Source: Neurospora tetraspora (taxonomy: Eukaryota > Ascomycota > Sordariomycetes > Sordariales > Sordariaceae). Taken from it: DNA of 64,000 nt. Position numbers and translations under genes: made by a program. Shown one piece after another: positions 56,126 through 64,000 of this stretch (position 1 is its first letter; the number at the start of each line of letters is the position of its first letter). The notes under the pieces are model-generated. The model was given only the letters and a program-made list of their open reading frames with translations, was not told the DNA's origin and searched no databases. Location of the stretch: positions 4,154,001 to 4,218,000 of the forward strand of contig NW_026944387.1 in assembly GCF_033439725.1 (NCBI RefSeq). Direction: 5' to 3'.

Positions 56126-57806
56126 ATGACGGACTCGCCGTCTGCGATTGGTCCGATACGGCGTGCACATCGAAAGAGTCGAACGGGTTGTACGGCGTGT
56201 AAGGCCCGGAAGATCAAGGTATGAATCACCCCTTTTCACGGGATGACACCAAATTGACAGTCTTCAGTGCGACGAGCATCACCCTTCATGCATCAATTGC
56301 ATCTCCCACGGGCTGCAATGCCCGTTCCTGTCGATGAAAGCCAACCTGCCGCCTAGACCCAGGCCACAGTCTCAAACAGCAAGTCCGGTCACCCAGTCCC
56401 AGTTCCAATCACCATCACCGGTGTCACCACCACGACAACCATCACCACCACCACCGAGCATTCCCACCAACCCCAGCTATCACCCCATTTCAGGCGTTAA
56501 CAACCCAATTGAAAACAATGACGACGACCCCCTTCCAACGCTCCACCTCCTCCTCCTCCACAACTTCACCTCCTCCACCTACCTAACCCTAACCACCGAC
56601 CCCACCGTCGCCAACTTCTGGCGCACCTCCGTCGTCAACCTCGCCTTCTCCCTCTCCTCATCATCCCCATCTTCCTCCTACCTCCTACGCGTCCTCCTCT
56701 CCGTCTCCGCCCTGCACTTGGCCTTCCAGCAATCATGCCCCCAGAAACGGGATTTCTACACCGCTCAGGGCATCCTCTTGCATCAAAAGGCGACCAGAGA
56801 GGCAATGAGGAGGATGTTACCTGTGATAGAAAAGGAGGAGGATGAGCTCGGCTTGTATCTGTTTGCGAATTTGACCATTTATGTGGCGCTGGCGAGCCCG
56901 AGGGGGAGAAGGGGGGATGGGAGGGTATATGTTTTGGATAGGCCTCGTGGGGAGGTGGAAGGGGAGGCGTGGCCTGGATCGGGCAGGGGGTCTGGTGCTA
57001 GAGCAGGAGTGGCAACGGTCGGAGGAGAACCCTCAAAAGGACTTAACTTCCCCGATTGGGCCTTCCTAGTCAACGGCCCCAAGTCGCTCAGCAACTTTAT
57101 TATGAACAATGAAGCGCATCGAGAGTTTCTGAAGCCGTTCCTGGCGTATGGAGGGAGGAGGTGGAAGGAGGCGAGGGGCGAGTCGTCAACTTCATGTTCC
57201 TCCAGTGCCGCACCGTCGAAGACTGGGACACCGACACCATTTGCCTGTACGCCAACCGAACAGAAAAGAGTGACTGAAAATGGGAGGAGTGGGATACCGA
57301 AGCCCGTCGGACCGCTGTCTCATCTCCGCGAGCTCATCAGCAGAGACACCACCAACCCTCACCTTCAGACTTACCTTTTCGCCATCGACGAACTGGAACT
57401 GTCGCTCACGCACCTGACATCTTCTTCTCCCACCTCCCCCACATCCACGGCCACGTCCTCACCCAACACCATCACCACAACCGCCCCAAACCTCACCACA
57501 TGCGCCGCCGACGACTCCTCCAACCCCAATAATCCCAACCCAAATACACAAGGAGGTGACGTCCTAGACGCAATGCTCTGGCTCTGGGCCGTCTCCGACT
57601 CGCTCGTTCCCCTCTTGAAAATCCCAACCCAAGAAGCCGTCGCAATCTTTGCGCACTTTGGCATCTTGCTCAAGCACCATGAGCGACAGTGGTGGTTGCA
57701 AGGATGGGGAGACCATTTGATTTTGAGAGCGAAGGATATCTTGGACGAGGAACATCGGGGGTGGATTAGCTGGCCGTTGGGAGTGTTGGAAGGAGACGGA
57801 GCGTGA
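56126..57806 (+). CDS. Zn(II)2Cys6 transcription factor
   Basis: Exons 56126-56218 and 56268-57806; 543 residues. The binuclear cluster is C22-x2-C25-x6-C32-x6-C39-x2-C42-x6-C49, with the intron falling between Lys31 and Cys32, a common position in these genes. Basic RRAHRKSR precedes the cluster. A Pro/Gln/Ser linker is followed by a region like the fungal-specific Fungal_trans_2 domain (LLHNFTSSTYLTLT, then VVNLAFS...YLLRVLLSVSALHLAF, which resembles the sterol-uptake-control Upc2/ECM22 type). Low-complexity Ser/Thr/Pro insertions interrupt it. It is a nuclear DNA-binding regulator; target unknown. Confidence 0.9.
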
Positions 57807-59041
57807 GAGGGAATAACTGGTGATGTGGGAGGTGGAAAGGAAAGGAAGAGGGAGGGTGAACAAAGTGGAAAAGGGGAAAAGAGAAAGCCTAAAAGAATGT
57901 CGTTTTTTTCCGCTGTGTAAATCATAGTAGTAATCATTAGCAGCTGTTCGACACTGCCCAATCCGACCTATGAGGGGGGCCGGACCCCAAGACAACTGAG
58001 CGAAAGCAGACCAGAAGCCTATGTGTTGGAAGGATGGGCGACTATTGACGGCGGTGGAAAGGCGACGAAGAAATGGAAACCAGGGCAGTGAATGGGAAGC
58101 CCAGGGCAGTGAATGGGCGCCCAGGGTACGGCCTTCCAACAGGTGTACCTTTTAAGACTCAGTCTTCCGACGCGTGGAATTGCGTTGGTAGCCTGACAGT
58201 TGGTGTTTCCGCGCGTCGTTCAGGGAGATGGATAGTGGGCTGTAGGTAACCTGTGGTTGATTGGTGTAAGTTGGAAGAAGAGAAGTTCAGAAATCAGAAG
58301 TGAGATGAAGCGAACTTGGTTGGTGGGGAATGTTGAGGTTTGACTGTTGGCTTGGTTGGTTGAGAAAAGAGAAATAACTTCCTGGTTGCCAAGCCAAGTC
58401 CAAAGACCACGATGATGGAAAATCTGACCAGGATGCACCTTCCGACATCATAGAAGAACCAACTTCGAAATCCCAAAAGAATGGAGTGAAGACCATGGTG
58501 GGGCACGAGTTCCTTCCGTCACAGTTGGGATAGGAAGACGACTGAGGGCGGCCGAGGGCGGCACCTGCCTCTGCCTGCCTGACTTATCGCTTCCACTTCG
58601 CTCTTTCTCATGGATTTCACAAACCAACCACCATCAACCAAGAGGCTTGGAAACACTGCTTTCTATTGCTCTTTTGGCCTCAAACATGGGTCCTGTCATC
58701 TTAGGCTCTTGATGCTAGAACTTTAGGAGATCTCTCTGATCTCCTAGACTAAACGAAAACGTAACGCAACGCGACCTGATCCTCATACTATCAACCGTCT
58801 CTCAACGCACCCAGTGCCTATCTAGATGTCGACACTCGTACACCAATCTGGTACCAATTGTAAAAAGAAACGCGTTCACGATCTCGGGGAATCCTCAAGT
58901 CCATCGACTTTCTGAAGAGAAGCAATACCATCCCGATCCATCCATCCATCCATCCATCCATCAAAACCTCCCCCTCCCATTACCACTTTCACCTTCCTCC
59001 TCCTCCCCCTCCCCCTCCTCACATCCCACCCCCAACCTCAA
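57807..59041. other. Intergenic, with ATCC microsatellite
   Basis: 1.2 kb between convergent genes. Tandem ATCC units at 58936-58962. No gene recognised. Confidence 0.5.
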
Positions 59042-61626
59042 TCACTCATCATCCCCACCCACCCTCAACCTCCACATCGGCACCACGTCCTCCAGTGGCC
59101 CCTTCCTTCTCTCCCCACCCTCTCCCCCATTTCCACCCTCCCCATTCCCATCACCACGATCACCAACCAAATTCACCGGCCCCTGCCCACTCCCAACCCC
59201 CAACTCAAACCGCCCCCCAATCCCCCCCCTCCACCCACCCCCTCTCTCCGGCGCATTCGGATTCTTCTTCCCCTCCACACACCTCCTACACCACGCCGCC
59301 GGCCGCACCACCACCTTGAACGGATTAAACACCCGCTTCGCCCACCTCTCATCATCAAACACCTCGTCACAGCACTCACACCGATCAGGATGCTGCGTCT
59401 TGCGGGTGTGGTCTAAGCGAGAGCAGGTAGGACCGAAGTGTTTCGCTTTAAGCTCGTCGATGTCGGAGCCGCCTGGTAGATTAGTGAGTTTGATGGTTGT
59501 CGGCGGGATGAAACTAGAGGAGTTGTCTCCTAGTAAAAGTTTGAAGACGTCGGTGCCTAGCATTGGACACTGGTCGACTAGTGCGCGCAAGCCAGGGAGG
59601 CGGAAGAGCCGGTCGCGGCCGGCCCAGAGGAAGGAGGCGAGGAGGGAGTGGAGTTTGGTTGACTGGTTGACGCCGGAGTAGGCGGTGAAGATTGCGGAAA
59701 AGAGGTCGGTGGCGTAGGCAGAGGGGGATAAGAGGGGGTCGGAGTGGTCGATTACGCCGGAGCGGCCGGAGGCCGGGACGGAATAGGTGCAGAGGAGGAG
59801 GAGCTTGGTGTCGAGGTATTGACCGAGGAGGGTGAGACTGTCGCGGCAGAGGAGCGGGATGCGGAAGGTGTGGCCTAGGTTGTAGAGGGTTACGTAGGTG
59901 GTGATGGGGGTGGGGAGGGAGGAGGGGTGGGTTAGGTTGTCGTCGAGGGCTGTGGGATATGTTAGTGGTGGCGTGAAATGGAAATGGGGAAAGGAATGGG
60001 GAAGGGTAGGAATGGCGGGGAAGAAGAGGGAGGGAAGAACTTACAATCAGCATACATAAACCTCAGCATAGTCTCGATGTCATCAGCGTTTTGCTCGTGG
60101 AGGTTGATCTCGCTGATTTGGCCCGTCTGTTCAACAACGCCCAAGTTTGTTTGTCAGCTTCCATTCTTTTCAACACAACACCATCCCAACCAACATCTTC
60201 CAGATTCATTCACACAGATAAGGTAACTCACCCCATCACTACCAGCGAAAGCCTCCCTAAACCAAGCGCTGCGCGTGCTCAATCTCATCTTATGCACCTT
60301 CCACTTCTTCTTGAGACAAATGATGGTGGCATCCGAGAACTCGCCTGTTTCGAGTAAACTGTTTTCACGTCGTGTCGTTAGCCACTAACTCACTCATTCC
60401 ATATTTCCCCCGGCCGTTTTCCAATTTCTCATACCGCACTGCACACAAAAACAGCAAAAAGTGCAGGAAGGGAAAAGCAAAAGGAAAGGAAAAGCAAAAG
60501 GAAAGGAAAAGCAAAAGCAAAGAAAAAGCAAAAGAAAGGGAAAAACATACTGCAAATCATTCTCCTTATGCCTCCGATTAATCTCCTGCCCATCCACACT
60601 CCAGGAACCACCTTTCTTCACCCCAGCCGTTGTCGTTCCCGAAGCCGTTCCCGCAGCCGCTGTTCCCGAAGCCGTTCCCGTTCCCGCAGCCCCCGCCGCC
60701 GCTGCTGAAGGTCCATGTCCCGATGGCTTTGCCGGTCCCACCGGAGGTCCCGGAGGTCCCGCAGGTTTAGAAGCTGCTGTTGAAGCTGCTGTTGAAGCCC
60801 CTCCCGCAAGCTTCCGCTGCTTATTGGCTCTACCAGTACCATCAGCAACAGCATCAGCGCTGCTGCGACTAGAACTAGCGGTGCGTTTAGCGGGTGTTGT
60901 AGTCGACGACGAAGCCGCAGTCGCAGAACCACCTCTGCCGCCTCTATTGTTGGTAGGCGGCTGGCGAGTAGCTGCAGCGGGACCAGGGGCAGGGCGGTTA
61001 GCGGTAGCTACAATGATGGGAATGGGAGAAGAAGATGATGCCGCCGCTGCCGCTGAAAGCGGGGAGGAGCTGCTCGCTGCGTTGCCTGTGGTGGTGTTTT
61101 TGTTGGCGCTGGCGCTGGCGTTTAGAGGTATGTTGGTGGCCGCGGCGGTGGTGGCGGCGTTACTTGTTGCGTTCTTCCTAGGACGGCCGCGAGGACGGCC
61201 GGTAGCGGCACCGGCACCGGTACCGGTTGAGCGAGCGGTGGTGGTGGGAGTTATTCCGGCTCCGGCTGCGGTGTTGGTGTTGGGAGTGGCTTTCGCGGCA
61301 GATTTGGGTGTGGCTTTGGCAGTGGTCTTGAGAGTAGCTTTCACAGTAGCCTTAGCAGCAGCAGCCTTCGGAACAGCAGGTGTCTTGACAGCCGCTGTCT
61401 TCTTAGCAGCGGGCTTCCGGGGGGTGGCAGCGGCTTTCTTGGCTGGGGTTGCTTTTGTGGTTGTGGGTGTAGTGGCCACGGTGATGCTATCGCCAGCGGC
61501 AAAGCTTGCAGTTGTAGTAGCATATTCGGTTGCGGGTGTAGCTTGGGGTGTAGCCTGAGGAATGGTCGTGATCTTGGGAGGCTCGTCAGGCTCGCGCTTG
61601 ATGCCGAGGGGCCTGTTGGGATCCAT
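59042..61626 (-). CDS. AT-hook / BTB-POZ chimeric nuclear protein
   Basis: Four exons: 61626-60551, 60358-60232, 60126-60045 and 59949-59042; 730 residues, every junction in frame. The first 358 residues are an Ala/Lys/Pro/Thr tail like histone H1 (KATPAKKAAATPRKPAAKK), with an AT-hook GRPRGRPRK at ~143-151 and a sumoylation-type IKRE at 9-12. Exons 2-4 encode a BTB/POZ fold: TGEFSDATIICLKKKWKVHKMRLSTRSAWFREAF, DDIETMLRFMYAD, YVTLYNLGHTFRIPLL. Near the C-terminus CECC and WCRRC form a possible metal site. A likely chromatin-associated BTB protein. The frame is open to another ATG at 61773, but a CTAAC branch and GTCCAG acceptor between suggest that region is intronic. Confidence 0.85.
60461..60545 (-). 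repeat. Polypurine tandem repeat in intron 1 of the BTB gene
   Basis: GGAAAAGCAAAAGGAAA-type units repeat four to five times on the plus strand, giving a pyrimidine tract (CTTTTCCTTTCC) in the transcript just after the first donor site. Confidence 0.85.
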
Positions 61627-62592
61627 GTTGCCGTTTCTTGGTGGCGGTACCGCGGAAAAAGAGCCGGTGAAGATCGAGAAGCGTGGGTTCAGGATGAACG
61701 CTCCTGGACCTGGACACGGGTTAGTCGATGTTGAGTGTAGGGTGACTTGCGTTTTGTCGGATGGGAGGGGCATTTTGAAGTTTCAACTGAAGACGTGAAG
61801 GAGGGAGAAATGACTGGAAGATGAGGGAACTGGGAGAGGAGGAGAGGTGAAGGTAAGAAAGGAAAGGAATGTGAGTCTTGGGGGTGATATATACCTGTGA
61901 GAGAAGGATAATAATGGAAGATCGTGTGAGTCTTCTTCGTGGAAGACCAAGACCAGGGCGTGATGGAGGCGAAAGAAGCGTGGAGGACGAGGGAGAAGGT
62001 CTGGAGAAGATGCGATTGGGGTCGAGAGACGAGATCTTATACGTGGCCAAAAGATAAGTCGAGGTGGTGGAGCAACCTGAGAGTTTCTGAACTCATCAAA
62101 AGCGTTTGCAATACGTCGCGGGGGGTAAATATGATCGGATGATGGTATTTGGGGCAGATGTTGAGGCCTTTTGACTGGCCAGGAGGGGGTTGGAAGTTGA
62201 CGAAAGGGAGTGAGGACGACGAGGAAGGCAAGATATACTGCTAAAAAGGGCCAATGACGAGAGTGCTATGGGGTGCCAGAAAGCAAACAAGGCCTCAAGG
62301 TTCTGGTGAATGTGTAATCTCTTAATCGTTAATCCGATGTGAAAGAGATGAAAGATCATGACTCTTGTGAAGGCATGGAGGTTGGTGCGGCATGAAAGGA
62401 AGGCACCGAGTTGACGTTGTCCATCCAAGGTTCATCCAAAGCACTTCAAAGTGAAGCCGACGAGACGGTGGATGTACCCAGAGGTATCGGAATCATTCGA
62501 TCACCGTATTTGGTCCAGAGGAAACATGTTGTATAAACCGGCAGCGCGATGCGGATTTTCTTCAACTGAAACAGACCCTCATCCAACACAGT
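61627..62592. other. Leader of the BTB gene and 3' flank of cog5
   Basis: About 970 bp. A probable 5'-leader intron of the BTB gene ends near 61712 (CTAAC...GTCCAG). Nothing else recognised. Confidence 0.4.
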
Positions 62593-63993
62593 CTACCTCC
62601 CAATATTATTAACAACACTCCCCACCATAACAGCAACCTCCCTCTCCCACCGTCCTGCCCTCTCCCCATCCTTCACCTCATCAGCCCTCCCCCTATCCCC
62701 AGCCGCCGCCCCCGCCACCGCACTAGGCAACACACACCCCTTCACCACACACTCCCTAATCGCCTCCCCAACATTCTGCCTATTCGTCCTCAGCGTCCTC
62801 GCCGACACCCCTCCCTTATTCATAATCTCCTGCACCCTCGGCGCCAGACTGCTCGCCATCGTTCTCCAGAAGTAACTCGCCAGCGATCCGGTTTCCAAAT
62901 ACGCCAGCAGAGGTTGAAGCATGTTTCCGCCTGTCTTGGTTGTGGCCTGTTGCCCCTGGACCAAGGGGTGAGAGGGGATCTTGGTTGCTTCTAGCACGGC
63001 CTCGAGGGCGACGACGTTTTGGCAGCGGGCTGTTACGTCTGCTAGTGTGCGTTCTAGTGAGGGCAGCGTGGCCAAGGCGCGGGAGAGAGACGCGGTGGAG
63101 GATTGTAGAGCGGTGCGGAGGTAGGATTCGAGGGATTGGAGCATCAAGGTTGGAGACCACTTTTCGTTCTTAGCGAGGGTGGTTGGCGACAAGAGGTAGA
63201 GCGTTGTCAGGCCCGAGACGGTTCGCGCCCGGGTTTCTTCGGATTGGGCAAAGGTCAAGGTGCCCGATGCGGACCCCATGGAAAACTCGCGGATGATGCG
63301 CTCGGCGGATTCGCGGACGGACCGTTCGGTGGGGAGGTAGATGTTGTCGCGGAGGGTGCGGATGACGGCGACGCGCTCGATGCCGTAACCTTCGGAGCCG
63401 GGGACGTTGGCGGTCGAGAAGAGCTCACGGAGGGAGAGCAATGTGTGGGCGCATCGGACCAGGGCGCGGTGGTCTTCCTTGCTGCGCAGGCTGGCGGAGG
63501 AGGTGGTGACGGTTGTCGAGGCAGACCCGGTCAATTCGGCGTGTTGGACTTGGAGCTGGCGACCAAGTTGGAGAGCACGACCGACTGCTCGGCCCAGCTT
63601 GAGGGTTTCCCAGAGACGAGAGGCCACAAGACGAACTTCTTCGGCTTCGGCATGTTTCTGGATGACCTCCTTTTCGAGCTGTTTGTAGCTGTCGTTTAGG
63701 GCCTTGATCTGGGTGTCGAGTTCGCCGATGATGCGCCCGCTGGCGTCGGTCTGTTCTTTGGTGTGTGTGAGGAGTGGGATCGCAGATCGGGTGGTTAGGA
63801 CGTCAATATGGGAGTCGATCTCCTGCATGTCGAAGAGGACGCGTGATAGGGGTGTTGAGAGGTCGAGGGGCGCATCGTTGGGGTTGTTGGTCGCGAGCAC
63901 GAGCGTGTTTGCGAAGGCGGCGGGGCTGAACCCTGGGTCGAGAAAGGTCTCGTAGTCGATGTAGGACGGTTCATCGTCGTTGGCGACACTCAT
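62593..63993 (-). CDS. cog5: Conserved oligomeric Golgi complex subunit 5
   Basis: Intronless, 466 residues from the ATG at 63993. The N-terminus YIDYETFLDPGFSPAAFANTLVLATNN followed by PLDLSTPLSRVLFDMQEIDSHI is diagnostic of fungal COG5. A coiled-coil stretch follows (IKALNDSYKQLEKEVIQKHAEAEEVRLVASRL), and the rest is helical, as expected for a tethering-complex subunit. The length is that of fungal rather than animal COG5. The protein acts in lobe B of the COG tether for retrograde traffic within the Golgi. The C-terminal part contains a Gly/Ala-rich loop before the last helix. The gene is complete within the window, with the start only 7 bp from its edge. Confidence 0.9.
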   Translation of the reverse strand: MSVANDDEPSYIDYETFLDPGFSPAAFANTLVLATNNPNDAPLDLSTPLSRVLFDMQEIDSHIDVLTTRSAIPLLTHTKEQTDASGRIIGELDTQIKALNDSYKQLEKEVIQKHAEAEEVRLVASRLWETLKLGRAVGRALQLGRQLQVQHAELTGSASTTVTTSSASLRSKEDHRALVRCAHTLLSLRELFSTANVPGSEGYGIERVAVIRTLRDNIYLPTERSVRESAERIIREFSMGSASGTLTFAQSEETRARTVSGLTTLYLLSPTTLAKNEKWSPTLMLQSLESYLRTALQSSTASLSRALATLPSLERTLADVTARCQNVVALEAVLEATKIPSHPLVQGQQATTKTGGNMLQPLLAYLETGSLASYFWRTMASSLAPRVQEIMNKGGVSARTLRTNRQNVGEAIRECVVKGCVLPSAVAGAAAGDRGRADEVKDGERAGRWEREVAVMVGSVVNNIGR

Positions 63994-64000
63994 TTTGGCG

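Noticed and set aside
60461-61558. 365-codon plus-strand frame rich in Ala and Val
   Set aside because: Antisense image of the Ala/Thr-rich exon 1 of the AT-hook/BTB gene; starts inside its intron repeat.
1-64000. tRNA, 5S rRNA or CRISPR arrays
   Set aside because: I looked for GGTTCGA-type B boxes and 5S-like segments and saw none that fit; no spaced direct repeats of CRISPR type, and none are expected in a fungal nucleus.

Overview
The window is nuclear DNA of a filamentous ascomycete, most likely Neurospora or a close Sordariaceae relative. The evidence is short introns (about 55-120 nt) with GTRNGT donors and CTAAC/CTGAC branch sites, codons ending in C or G, Zn2Cys6, RTA1 and deuterolysin genes, and a 3.5-kb AT-rich, ORF-free block that looks like a repeat destroyed by repeat-induced point mutation (RIP).

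Layout. 1-2.5 kb: 3' part of a large charged nuclear-type protein. 3.2-18 kb: a one-strand (minus) array of nine paralogs (called A to I here, left to right) that share a ~140-residue core. I read the core as the fungal DUF7587-like fold with ADP-ribosyltransferase-like motifs. Six members (C-H) share a phase-1 intron just after the core; B has a GTAAGT there directly behind a stop. Three members are broken: an in-frame TAG in B, frame breaks in E and F. Three carry different repeat-rich tails (A, H, I). 18.8-25.8 kb: housekeeping genes: mitochondrial citrate carrier (ctp1), a probable complex III assembly factor, a Bsd2/Ndfip-type Rsp5 adaptor and a protein-L-isoaspartate methyltransferase. 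25.8-30.7 kb: long gene-poor stretch. 30.7-32.7 kb: PTR2 peptide transporter.

33.5-40.6 kb: tiny Ser/Thr/Gly-rich genes. Two copies of a three-gene module (minus, plus, plus) can be recognised; in one, the middle gene has ATC in place of its start ATG. Conserved TATA boxes lie upstream and a palindromic AGGTACCT lies downstream of each plus-strand gene. 41-43.4 kb: a hypothetical protein and a secreted deuterolysin-type metalloprotease. 45.4-48.9 kb: the RIP-like island.

49.8-64 kb: a conserved fungal unknown, a mitochondrial FAD oxidoreductase fused to a Rieske domain, an RTA1-family membrane protein, a Zn2Cys6 regulator, a chimeric AT-hook/BTB protein and COG5.

Introns were placed by eye from splice signals and reading phase; each multi-exon model given keeps frame through every junction. 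Family assignments come from motif recognition only, without database searches.
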